This document shows positions 8,226 to 16,067 of a DNA stretch of 53,751 bases, one piece after another. Under the pieces are notes generated by a model. The model did no database searches. It had not been told where the DNA came from and saw nothing but the letters and a program-made list of their open reading frames with translations. How positions within the stretch are numbered: the first letter of the stretch is position 1; the number at the start of each line of letters is the position of its first letter. The stretch is from assembly GCA_002402545.1 (NCBI GenBank), contig DHGA01000094.1, positions 1 through 53,751 of the forward strand. The letters are read 5' to 3'. Made by a program: the position numbers and the translations under genes. The DNA is from Syntrophaceae bacterium UBA4810. Its GTDB lineage: Bacteria; Desulfobacterota; Syntrophia; Syntrophales; Smithellaceae.

Positions 8226-8756
8226 TTAGTAAATAAGCAATTCAGTCAACTTAAGAGCAGATTTTTCATCTGAAGAATTATCAATAGTAACTCTGTATAA
8301 ACCTGCTCTGCATTTTTTATCATCTTGCGCTTTTCGAAAAGGAGTTACGCTTGATAAAATAGTCATCAAGCTTCCCAATATGGCCGTATTATCGGAATAA
8401 TCTTTAACGTTTCCCAGCCGCCATCCGTCAATTATATTAACATCGGTTCCAGCTTTACCAAATCCTGATTTTATATCAATCAAGTATGGTTTTGAATAAT
8501 CAGGTAAAACAAAAGGGGTTCCGGCCGCGCAAGAAGTCTCCTGTTTTATGCATTTGCCCGTATTGTCTTTTGCAAGACACACCTCTTTTTTGCTGACTTC
8601 GACAACAACCATGGGTTCATAAACAACATAACCGCTTTTGCCTGCATTAGGTTTATGTATATCTATCGCATCTTGCTTTGATATGGGTGTGATGCTGACG
8701 CCGGCACATCCGCAAAAAATTAATAATACCAGCCACGACAATCTTGTTTTTTTCAT
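8226..8756 (-). CDS. Hypothetical lipoprotein
   Basis: A 176-residue protein with a lipoprotein signal peptide: two N-terminal lysines, a hydrophobic run and lipobox IFCGC with Cys17 as the likely lipidated residue. The mature part has a four-cysteine cluster (VCLAKDNTGKC, QETSC and a later KKCRAGLY) and predicted beta strands. A GAGGAG ribosome site precedes the ATG. No family recognised. It lies between RM-tail copies C (upstream) and D (downstream) and its stop nearly touches copy D. Base composition is AT-rich compared with the RM gene, suggesting a separate origin. Confidence 0.7.
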   Translation of the reverse strand: MKKTRLSWLVLLIFCGCAGVSITPISKQDAIDIHKPNAGKSGYVVYEPMVVVEVSKKEVCLAKDNTGKCIKQETSCAAGTPFVLPDYSKPYLIDIKSGFGKAGTDVNIIDGWRLGNVKDYSDNTAILGSLMTILSSVTPFRKAQDDKKCRAGLYRVTIDNSSDEKSALKLTELLIY

Positions 8757-8800
8757 TTTTACTCTCCTCTAAGAATTATTTTACAAGGGCTTTCTTATGT

Positions 8801-8890
8801 TCATTTTCTTTCCACGATGGCGATTTCTTCTTATGTTAAATCGTATAGCTCGTAAACCAGTTTGTGGATTTGCCGTTGGATTATTTTTTA
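8801..8890 (-). pseudogene. Orphan 3' tail of an RM enzyme gene (copy C), decayed
   Basis: The minus strand reads IIQRQIHKLVYELYDLT, then an in-frame TAA, then EEIAIVERK and a stop. Compared with the RM gene end (LIQRQIDATDKQIDKL), 21 bases between the repeated CAAATC motifs are missing, as expected for a deletion between short direct repeats. The internal stop shows it is not under selection as protein. It starts about 70 bases downstream of the stop of the gene at 8959; those bases contain nothing recognisable. Confidence 0.78.
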
Positions 8891-8958
8891 GCTCTATATT
8901 GAATTTTTGAAATTAAATCGAATCGTCACCTTTTTTATTTGTACAGTTTAACAATTCT

Positions 8959-9543
8959 TTAAGATTTGTTTTTTAGTTTTTTAGCAATATTTTCAATAGA
9001 ATCATTTATTGATTTTAGCTTTCGCACATACGCATCTTGCGGCATACTAGCTCCAAGATATGCCCTTAAATCAATCTCATTTGTTTCTTTTACGCGTTTG
9101 TCAGCATAGGAATATTCGGTAGTTACAACAAAAGAAGAAGGCACAACATCATTGTTTGCTTTTTCGCTAAAGATAATAAATGATTGAGCAAGAGGAAAGA
9201 TGATCTCAGCGCCAGGCGGAAAGGACTTAATAATATTTTTGAAAATATGGCGTTGGGATAAGTTGCTTTCTTCTTTTTTGTCGCCAAACTCATAAAAAGG
9301 TTTATTCATAGAGAGTTTTAAATCTTTTGCTGCTGTCTTACCAATGTTTGATATCCGCAAGTAAAAAATTGGATTATCTAGTTCCAAGAATGGTGTTATG
9401 GTAACGTAAGGTCTGGTTATTGCAGCAGCTTGCTCGTGCATTACCTCAACCACCCGTTCGTTTGCTTTTAGGATTCTGTAAGTTGCCCAAGCATAAAAAG
9501 CAGTGACCAAAACTAAAGCACCGGTAAGAATCACATTCGCCAT
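8959..9543 (-). CDS. Hypothetical protein with one N-terminal membrane anchor
   Basis: A 194-residue protein: residues 3-22 form one membrane helix (ILTGALVLVTAFYAWATY), followed by a short helical linker (ANERVVEVMHEQAAA) and a beta-rich domain beginning RPYVTITPFLELDN, with a C-terminal helical, lysine-rich end. Similar single-anchor proteins of unknown function are familiar from accessory regions, but I cannot name a family. An AAGGAG site lies just before the ATG. It sits between RM-tail copies B (upstream) and C (downstream), in the same orientation as the RM gene. Confidence 0.7.
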   Translation of the reverse strand: MANVILTGALVLVTAFYAWATYRILKANERVVEVMHEQAAAITRPYVTITPFLELDNPIFYLRISNIGKTAAKDLKLSMNKPFYEFGDKKEESNLSQRHIFKNIIKSFPPGAEIIFPLAQSFIIFSEKANNDVVPSSFVVTTEYSYADKRVKETNEIDLRAYLGASMPQDAYVRKLKSINDSIENIAKKLKNKS

Positions 9544-9588
9544 ATTTTCTCCTTTATATTTTTAACAATTAATATGCATGATAGGTAT

Positions 9589-9690
9589 TTAATTACTTTC
9601 TTTTCCCTCCATGATGGCGATTTCTTCTTCTGTAAGTCCGTATAGCTCATAAACCAGTTTGTCGATTTGCTTGTCGGTGGCGTCGATTTA
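9589..9690 (-). pseudogene. Orphan 3' tail of an RM enzyme gene (copy B), near-identical
   Basis: On the minus strand this encodes IDATDKQIDKLVYELYGL then TEEEIAIMEGKESN and a stop. Bases 9639-9689 match the end of the RM gene (10855-10905) at 50 of 51 positions, so this copy is a recent duplicate or was recently homogenised. It begins four bases after the stop of the polyproline gene at 9694 and has no start codon or upstream coding sequence of its own. Confidence 0.88.
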
Positions 9691-9693
9691 AGA

Positions 9694-9837
9694 TTACGAT
9701 TTATTATCTACATCTCCCTTAACACGTCTAGCAGGTGGTGGTTGTGGAGGCTTAACTATTTCATTTGAATCTCTAGTTAAACGTGGAGGTGGGGGCGGCG
9801 GTGGTGGGGGTGGATCGGGTTTTTTTTCATCTGCCAT
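9694..9837 (-). CDS. Polyproline microprotein (copy 2)
   Basis: A 47-residue protein starting MADEKKPD, with a run of ten prolines (residues 9-18), then RLTRDSNEIVKPPQPPPARR and a hydrophilic end. The ATG at 9837 was chosen because an AGGAGA site precedes it; a longer frame back to 9915 lacks one. It resembles the neighbouring protein at 9936-10100: acidic N-terminus, polyproline run, then a basic segment with EIV/EII and P-x-P. The two look like tandem paralogues. Polyproline stretches normally need EF-P for translation and often bind SH3-like or profilin-like partners. No function is known to me; the coupled membrane protein is the obvious candidate partner. Confidence 0.65.
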   Translation of the reverse strand: MADEKKPDPPPPPPPPPPRLTRDSNEIVKPPQPPPARRVKGDVDNKS

Positions 9838-9935
9838 TTTTCTTCTCCTGTTTATCAAGTTTTGAACTATTTCAATACCACACCTAGCATTAGACCTTAG
9901 GTTAAGTCGCAGCATTCAATAATTTGTCTTCTTTA

Positions 9936-10100
9936 TTATGTTTCATCTTCGCCAGTTGGTGGAACTGGTCGAATTATTTCAAAACCTTCTCTAATTTGAC
10001 GCATTGGTGGAGGCGGGGGTGGCGGTGGTGGAGGGGGTGGCGGGTCACTTGGATGTTGTGGATTATCCGGCGGATGATGGTTTCTTTCATTATCAGTCAT
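9936..10100 (-). CDS. Polyproline microprotein (copy 1)
   Basis: A 54-residue protein (MTDNERNHHPPDNPQHPSD, then thirteen consecutive prolines at residues 20-32, then MRQIREGFEIIRPVPPTGED). An AGGAGA ribosome site lies at proper distance upstream. Its start overlaps the stop of the membrane-protein gene by eight bases, which implies translational coupling. The second polyproline gene follows about 100 bases downstream. The proline run is encoded by mixed CCN codons (CCG, CCA, CCC, CCT), so it is not a simple mononucleotide expansion and appears maintained as protein sequence. Confidence 0.65.
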   Translation of the reverse strand: MTDNERNHHPPDNPQHPSDPPPPPPPPPPPPPMRQIREGFEIIRPVPPTGEDET

Positions 10101-10809
10101 TTTTTTTCTCCTGCCGAACTTTTTCTTGTTCGATATTTTTCTTCTTCAAGTTCGATAGAGTATAAAGTGGTGCACACACAAGTATTTTATTATATTTATC
10201 ACTATATATTAAATTCCCGTTTAGATCAATTGGGTTAATAATTTCAATTTGTAAAGTTTTAGCCTGATGTCCTTTATCTAAATTACCAAAATAAAAAAAG
10301 AGGAAAGAAATTAATAATAGCAATGCAACGATAATCAAATAGCCATTCAATTTATGAAGATACCACGCACGTTTGTCGTTTACTTCAGTATTTATTGAAG
10401 AGCATTTTATCATATATTGACATAGATATTCATCTAAATGATGTTCTGCTATATCTTTACCGTCTTTATATTCGTTATAGGTTTTGTATAGTTCTTCTCT
10501 ATATGATTCTGTTTTCTCCGCTTTTGGTAGCAATGAATATGTGTGCCCAAAAGAAGAACGAATAAAAAAACATATACTTACTAAAAGCGCGAGAGAACTG
10601 GCAACTAAAAAAATAACAAAGAAAAAAGATGCTTGATTATTAATAGTATTTTCGTAATTCTGCAGCATGAAGGCAAGCACGCCAGTCATCGAAATAATGA
10701 TAATTAATGGTACTTGAATGCGTGTAATTAATTTTTCATGTACATCTATCTCATGGAAATAAAGCTTTTCATAAAAATCGAATAAAGGGTTTGTGTGTTT
10801 CATTTTCAT
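10093..10809 (-). CDS. Three-TM membrane protein coupled to the RM gene and polyproline genes
   Basis: A 238-residue protein with a membrane hairpin (about residues 33-50 and 61-83), a roughly 70-residue charged helical region and a third membrane helix (157-175), then a soluble tail ending in a lysine/glutamate-rich helix. The layout (TM hairpin, cytosolic helical part, TM) recalls SLATT- or S-4TM-like putative effector proteins of defence loci, but I see no decisive motif. The ATG lies one base after the stop of the RM gene and its ribosome site (GAGGAAAGAG) is inside the RM coding end, so translation is coupled. Its own end overlaps the first polyproline gene. Confidence 0.75.
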   Translation of the reverse strand: MKMKHTNPLFDFYEKLYFHEIDVHEKLITRIQVPLIIIISMTGVLAFMLQNYENTINNQASFFFVIFLVASSLALLVSICFFIRSSFGHTYSLLPKAEKTESYREELYKTYNEYKDGKDIAEHHLDEYLCQYMIKCSSINTEVNDKRAWYLHKLNGYLIIVALLLLISFLFFYFGNLDKGHQAKTLQIEIINPIDLNGNLIYSDKYNKILVCAPLYTLSNLKKKNIEQEKVRQEKKND

Positions 10810-10810
10810 T

Positions 10811-13678
10811 TTACACTCTTTCCTCCGAGATGGCGATTTCTTCGGGGGTTAAATCGTATAGCTCATAAACCAGTTTGTCGATTTGTTTGTCGGTGGCGTC
10901 GATTTGTCGCTGGATCAATGTTTTTTCATGGTCGGTTTTGGCTTCTTGTAGTTGTTTGCACAAGTTAAGTATTTGTTCGACAGAGGAAACAATCTTATCA
11001 CGGGATGATACTTCTCTTATGTTGTTAATATCGATAAAATAAATGGGTAATCGTTCAACATAAATGACTTTTATTTCAGCGAAAGTTTTGCCTATCATCT
11101 GAGGGTTTTGTAATTCAAATATTTTTTGAAGAAGCTTTGAATTTAGCAAAGCCAAGACATAACGATAATCGATTTCGTCTTTAAAGTTATCTTTAAATTT
11201 GATTACATGGCAAGAATTAACACAAATAGCCGAATGCATCTCTAGGCTTGATAATAATCTGTCGTCTGTTCTTCTCATAAGTATCTTCGGGCCATTAAAT
11301 AATTCGGGATCTCTTGGTGCGGCAAGCCATGGGCCATAATTAACAAATTCCTTCGGAATAGAGATAAAATACCTGTTAATATCTTCACCCCTGAAGAGGG
11401 GTCGCCATCCTTTTGGACATTTGTCTGCTACCGAATATGGTCTTTGCTTTAGAGTATTATCAGTTTGCGGTGGCGAGCCTTTACCTTTTTCGTACATTTT
11501 CACTCCAGCCTTAACAATCGTAATATCTGAAAGTCTGTGGCTTTTGTTAAGGACAGTGTTTAATAATTTTTTATCTTGCTCTGAATTTCTATAATCAATC
11601 TTATATAGTTCGTTAGATAAAAACGCATCCGTGGTACGGAAATATTTTCTTCCGTCAATAATAATTGATATTTTGCTGCCTATAGATGGCTTTTTCTTTG
11701 CAACAAGGAACACAAGTGTGTCAACTACTGCGGCCTTAAATGCCCAACCAGTTTGCCAAATCTCGTTTAACGAGTGCTCCTTCAATAGCCATTTCCTAAA
11801 GTCATCACAATTTTCTAAATCGCAAAAAGTGTTGGGGACAATAAATGATGTTGTTCCATCGGTTCTTAACAAGTCCAAGGCTTTTATCATGAAAAGGCAG
11901 TAGCTATCTGGATACTTTTTTACTTGAGAAAATAAATTTTGGAGATATTTAATTTCTTCATTGTTGAATGGAACGCCATATGGCGGGTTGCCGATTACGG
12001 CATCAAAGCCGCCGGCCTTGAATATTTCCGGAAATTCTTTTTTCCAGTCAAAGGCGTTGACACGCTGCATTTCTTCCGTATCCAGAAAGCTTGTCTGTGT
12101 GCCTTCGTAAAAATCAGGGCCGATGAGCGAATTGCCGCATTTTATGTTGTTGCCCAAATCGGGCAGGGCGCGTTCGTGAAATAACTGAAAAGCCGATTTG
12201 ATGGTCTCGTCGCTTTCTCCTTCCAATACTTTGAGCAGTAATGATAATTTGGTTACTTCCACCGCCTGCGGGTCGATGTCCACGCCGTAAATATTATTGA
12301 GCAAAATGCGTTTGCGTTCCGCCGTGGTCAAACGCCATTCGTTGCGGATTTTTTGGTAAAGCTTCGGGTCTTTTCCTTTGGCGTGTTTTTCCGCGCCGTC
12401 TTCAATGTATTTGTCTCTATGCCAGTCCAGAAGATATTGATAAGCGCCGATAAGGAAAGAGCCGGAGCCGCAGGCCGGGTCCAGAATGCGCAGTTTTTCC
12501 GCTGTTTTGGGAGTTTTGCCCTCCAGAAGTTTTCCCACGGTGTTTTTAACAATGTATTCAACAATATAAGTGGGTGTGTAATAAACGCCGCCCGCTTTTC
12601 TGACTTCCGGCTTTTCTTCAATTTTTGCCCGATGCCCCGCGGTAAGATAAATTACTTTTCCTAAAAATTGTTCATAAACCTGCCCCAGAATATCGGCGGG
12701 CAAAACGGAAAATTCATAGGGGCTTTCTGGATAATAGAGGCTTTTGAAAATATCTTTTAAAATTTTATCGTCGATGGCGAGAGTTAGCGTCAAATCATCA
12801 GGCGGCTGAGAACGAGCTTTTTCCTGCCTAAAGTGAAAAAGGCCGGAGTTGTATTTATCATCGGCGTCATAAAAATATTTTGTCAGGCGCTGATAAACAT
12901 CCGCGCCGTTTTGCAGCGCCATAAGCTTGCCGTATGCTTCAATACCCCGGTCTTCGCAAATGCGTAAAAAGATAATCCGGTCAATTGTTTTGCCCACGGC
13001 AAAATTGATTTCCCGCTGGGTTAATTTAGGATTGCGCAGGGCGATGTTTTGCGCCAATGCCTGCCGCCAGGCGTCGATTTCCGCAAGAAATGCCGCGTCC
13101 ACCCCTGCAGTGCCTTTTTTCGCTTTTGCTGTTTCCGCGTATTTATCAAAGGATCCTTTCATCACCGCTTCTTTGGAAAAGATTGAAGCAATTTCTTCCC
13201 AGCGGGTGAGATAGTCCTTGTAGTTTAAATAGATAATGCGCGCGGTGGACGCCTTATCGTTTTTATCCGGCTTGATACGGCAGTCATAAACGGCAAATTC
13301 CTCAAAATCGGTAAGAATGGAAAGGGGCAGTTTTGCCGACCAGGCATAGCGCCTGAGCTGATAGGCGGGGCCAATATCTTCGCCGATATTCACGGAAGGT
13401 TTTTTGGCTTCGATAAAGAATTTGCGCGTACCGCCGATGCGGAAGCTGTAATCCGGGGCTTTGTTTGCCGAGCCGATTTTGATGGCGTCTTCATGAATGA
13501 CATCTTTGTAGGCTTCGGCATAGCCGGATATGTTCTCGACATCCCAGCCGAGCGCCTTGAAAAACGGGTCAATGAATTCCCGGCGTATTTGTGTTTCGTT
13601 GTATCTGCCGGACTGATAGGCCTCAAGATTTTGGTCAAAGCGAGCTACAAGATCAATTATTTCCTGCGGAGCTTTCAT
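10811..13678 (-). CDS. Single-chain restriction-modification enzyme, Eco57I-like (type IIG)
   Basis: A 955-residue protein combining nuclease and methylase. Residues 1-150 look like a PD-(D/E)XK nuclease: PDYSF near 75 and FIEAKK near 88-93. The N6-adenine methylase core has motif I DPACGSGSFL (about 399) and motif IV NPPYG (about 564), with YYTPTYIVEYIV preceding motif I as in the Eco57I group. The C-terminal 300 residues form the target-recognition part, ending in a coiled stretch and the tail KQIDKLVYELYDLTPEEIA. Such enzymes methylate one sequence and cut when unmethylated. No separate helicase or specificity subunit is present. The gene heads an apparent operon of small genes and has a strong promoter 40 bases upstream. 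Confidence 0.9.
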   Translation of the reverse strand: MKAPQEIIDLVARFDQNLEAYQSGRYNETQIRREFIDPFFKALGWDVENISGYAEAYKDVIHEDAIKIGSANKAPDYSFRIGGTRKFFIEAKKPSVNIGEDIGPAYQLRRYAWSAKLPLSILTDFEEFAVYDCRIKPDKNDKASTARIIYLNYKDYLTRWEEIASIFSKEAVMKGSFDKYAETAKAKKGTAGVDAAFLAEIDAWRQALAQNIALRNPKLTQREINFAVGKTIDRIIFLRICEDRGIEAYGKLMALQNGADVYQRLTKYFYDADDKYNSGLFHFRQEKARSQPPDDLTLTLAIDDKILKDIFKSLYYPESPYEFSVLPADILGQVYEQFLGKVIYLTAGHRAKIEEKPEVRKAGGVYYTPTYIVEYIVKNTVGKLLEGKTPKTAEKLRILDPACGSGSFLIGAYQYLLDWHRDKYIEDGAEKHAKGKDPKLYQKIRNEWRLTTAERKRILLNNIYGVDIDPQAVEVTKLSLLLKVLEGESDETIKSAFQLFHERALPDLGNNIKCGNSLIGPDFYEGTQTSFLDTEEMQRVNAFDWKKEFPEIFKAGGFDAVIGNPPYGVPFNNEEIKYLQNLFSQVKKYPDSYCLFMIKALDLLRTDGTTSFIVPNTFCDLENCDDFRKWLLKEHSLNEIWQTGWAFKAAVVDTLVFLVAKKKPSIGSKISIIIDGRKYFRTTDAFLSNELYKIDYRNSEQDKKLLNTVLNKSHRLSDITIVKAGVKMYEKGKGSPPQTDNTLKQRPYSVADKCPKGWRPLFRGEDINRYFISIPKEFVNYGPWLAAPRDPELFNGPKILMRRTDDRLLSSLEMHSAICVNSCHVIKFKDNFKDEIDYRYVLALLNSKLLQKIFELQNPQMIGKTFAEIKVIYVERLPIYFIDINNIREVSSRDKIVSSVEQILNLCKQLQEAKTDHEKTLIQRQIDATDKQIDKLVYELYDLTPEEIAISEERV

Positions 13679-13715
13679 CCTGATTTTCCCGGCTTTAAGA
13701 ATTTTTGATGCGGAA

Positions 13716-13756
13716 AAAGTATAGGTAAACCGGTTTTGTATGTCAACGTAATTATA
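13716..13756 (-). promoter_or_regulatory. Promoter of the RM gene with central palindrome
   Basis: On the minus strand TTGACA (13741-13746) is separated by exactly 17 bases from TATACT (13718-13723), a near-consensus sigma-70 promoter. The spacer contains the perfect palindrome AAACCGGTTT (13727-13736), a plausible operator. The start codon is about 40 bases downstream of the -10. The same 41 bases, with three changes, recur at 17407-17447. Confidence 0.75.
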
Positions 13757-13856
13757 AGATCTATCTTCGCAAATCTTCCTTTTGCATAAATAATAAATAT
13801 TGTATAAAGTTTGCTATAAAAAAATAATTAACAAATTCATAACGGGATAAAACAAA

Positions 13857-14648
13857 ATGAACCAGGATGAACTGCTTTATTTGAGTGATCTGAATTTAGC
13901 CGAATCTTACCGAGAGGATTCCCGCTGGAGTACAAACACGGATATAGCCGAGCAAGGCGATATGCTCTTTACTTGTGGTGCCAGCACATTTCCGGCCGTT
14001 AATTTTGCTATAAGAGTCGGCAGGCAATCACAAACGCCGCCTGATCAATTCATTTTTCAGGCTAAGGAATTTTTCGCCAGGCGAAAAAGATCTTTTACCA
14101 TTACCGTCCGGACGCATCTTGATGGGGATCTTCTTGAAAAATGCGAAGAGCTTAAGCTTTACAAGATAGTGGAAATTCCCGGTATGTTCATCGAAAAACC
14201 GCTTGAAGAGAAACCCCTGCCGGATGGCGTAACATTAAAGCATGTCACAACTAAAGCGATGGTGAATGATTATGCCGAGGTAGTGGCGCTCAGCTTCACC
14301 ACACTTGGCATGCCTGAAGAGGCAAGCAGAGGTATTTTTAGTAATCAGGACAATTTTCTTGTGCCCCATATTTACGCGATTGTGGCATACAAGGATAACA
14401 AACCCGCTTCCTGTGCCTTTGCTCTCTTGAGTCACGGTATTGCCGGAATCTATTATGTCGGCACTGTTGAAACTGCTCGCGGAATGGGTTTAGCCGAGCA
14501 TTGCGTCCGTGTAGTTGGCAACGCTGCCTTCAAATTCGGCGCTCGCTTTGTTATTTTACAGGCGAGTCCGTATGGTGAACCCGTCTATAAAAGAATGGGC
14601 TATCAGGAATCTACCCGCTATATACGTTACTTGTGCCGCACTCGTTAG
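13857..14648 (+). CDS. GNAT family N-acetyltransferase
   Basis: A 263-residue protein. The C-terminal half is a GNAT domain: the acetyl-CoA loop is in TVETARGMGLAEHCVRVV (around residue 203-220), preceded by strands with AIVAYKDNKPASCAFALLS and IAGIYYVG, and followed by ILQASPYGEPVYKRMGYQE, the usual beta-5/helix-4 end. The N-terminal half is probably a degenerate second GNAT-like fold. The substrate is unknown; it could be an amino acid, an amine or a toxin-type target. It is transcribed away from the RM gene from the shared 180-base intergenic region and belongs to the island by position. Confidence 0.8.
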   Translation: MNQDELLYLSDLNLAESYREDSRWSTNTDIAEQGDMLFTCGASTFPAVNFAIRVGRQSQTPPDQFIFQAKEFFARRKRSFTITVRTHLDGDLLEKCEELKLYKIVEIPGMFIEKPLEEKPLPDGVTLKHVTTKAMVNDYAEVVALSFTTLGMPEEASRGIFSNQDNFLVPHIYAIVAYKDNKPASCAFALLSHGIAGIYYVGTVETARGMGLAEHCVRVVGNAAFKFGARFVILQASPYGEPVYKRMGYQESTRYIRYLCRTR

Positions 14649-14970
14649 ATGAAGAATGCCGCAGAGAGATAAATCGTTACGCTGTTGGCTTTGCTGTTGC
14701 TACTGTTTCGGGTAACCCACGCCTTTAAGCGCGCCCTGATTTTATATATACCTTTAGAGCTTCTATTATTGTTGAAACATCCTATTCTTTTCAGGCAAAA
14801 ATCTTTGTTTAAATCCCATTGACACACAAATAATTTGTTATTATGCTAAATCATCTTCAAGGTTCATCAAAGCATCTGTACGTTGTCTCCAAAGCGAAGA
14901 GAAGTTATTGTATTTACAAGATAAATATTTTTTTTCGTGTCGAATATAAAAGTTGTCAAAGGAGGCAATT
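14649..14970 (+). promoter_or_regulatory. Intergenic region with candidate promoter for the lipoprotein gene
   Basis: No gene is visible in these 322 bases. TTGACA at 14819-14824 lies 17 bases before TATGCT at 14842-14847, a reasonable sigma-70 promoter on the plus strand, giving a leader of about 115 bases before the ATG at 14971. The leader contains no structure I recognise. Confidence 0.5.
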
Positions 14971-15936
14971 ATGTGTTTAACAAAAAAAATATTCCTATTT
15001 TGTTTTATCTGTTTCTTTATTTCAGGTTGTTCGTTTTTGCCCCACACGGCGTCTCAAGTGGATACACGTTCGGTATATGTTTGGCCTGAGCAACGGTGTC
15101 CGTCGGAAGTTGAGCGTTTAAAAATAGCGCCTGTTGTTACAGCTGTCGGGGGCATTTTCGCTTCAAACCTTGTATCTGCATTTGTGGGCATACCCGCTAC
15201 AGCCTTGAATGAGGCTGCCGCCGCTGACAAAGCCGGATTCACAGCCGCGGGTATTAATGCAAGGTTTTATTATAGGGGGGTTGAGGTAGGCAAAAAAATT
15301 ATACCTTCTCCTCCCAGATGCTATGTGCTGGCTTACACAAAGCCGGTGTCCGAACAAAAATCATGGTGTGACGATATTGAATTCAAAACATCAATGGGAG
15401 ATACTTGTAAGAATGGGAAAGATATTTTAGATGGGCTGCAAGAAGAAAAACCATCTCCCAAACCACTTGCCGTACCGGATTTTTATGCCGAAATTGGAGT
15501 TGAGGCGGTTGCTTATAATAGTATAGTATTGCCGAAAATCGTTGCACTGTATTATCCGAAATCGCTCTTGCAGCCGGCATCTGACAAGCCCCGGACTATT
15601 AACATTAATTTAACAATGATCTCACCGACGAATGTAGATGCGATAAAAAGCGCACAGGTTTCTATGATTCTCAGAGGAATTACTCCCGGCGCGAATATTT
15701 CCGCAGACGGTCTTTTTTCAGTGGAAACCGGCTGGACAAATTTGCCGGCAATTAAAATGTCAAAAAATGATCCGCCAATTCAAATAGATGAACCGTATTT
15801 GCCGGTAACAATTTCAGCTACCCTTCATGAGGTGGGAGAACCAAGCGTTTTTCTGGCTGCCTTTGCAAAGTCGTTTTCCAATAGCATGGCGGATTACACT
15901 AGGGCAATTACAAATGCAATATTGCCGGTTAAATAA
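14971..15936 (+). CDS. Hypothetical lipoprotein of the island
   Basis: A 321-residue protein starting at ATG 14971 behind a strong AAAGGAGG site. The signal peptide is very hydrophobic and ends in lipobox ISGC (Cys20). The N-terminal mature part has a hydrophobic stretch (VVTAVGGIFASNLVSAFVG) and the rest is a mixed beta domain with a cysteine pair (RCYV, SWCDD, DTCKNG). No family recognised. It precedes a secreted trypsin-like protease by 131 bases in the same direction, so the two may function together at the cell envelope. AT-rich composition sets both apart from the core genes on either side. Confidence 0.7.
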   Translation: MCLTKKIFLFCFICFFISGCSFLPHTASQVDTRSVYVWPEQRCPSEVERLKIAPVVTAVGGIFASNLVSAFVGIPATALNEAAAADKAGFTAAGINARFYYRGVEVGKKIIPSPPRCYVLAYTKPVSEQKSWCDDIEFKTSMGDTCKNGKDILDGLQEEKPSPKPLAVPDFYAEIGVEAVAYNSIVLPKIVALYYPKSLLQPASDKPRTININLTMISPTNVDAIKSAQVSMILRGITPGANISADGLFSVETGWTNLPAIKMSKNDPPIQIDEPYLPVTISATLHEVGEPSVFLAAFAKSFSNSMADYTRAITNAILPVK

Positions 15937-16067
15937 ACGGCTGCAGGGTGACAAGGAAAAAGCGCGAAAGCGACAATTTAGTTTCAGTGAAAACGCAATC
16001 AGTATAATTAGCATTTTGTGATAAGGATTTATTATTGATTAATAAAAGGTTATCAGGAGGATGCTTT

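Noticed and set aside
9924..10238. Plus-strand 104-codon frame rich in Trp, Arg and Gly
   Set aside because: It is the antisense of the proline run and of the membrane-protein gene; composition is an artefact of the reverse strand of CCN codons.
7417..10920. Integron with attC sites
   Set aside because: No tyrosine integrase is visible and the repeated junctions are recognisable coding tails of an RM gene, not attC-type hairpins with core sites.
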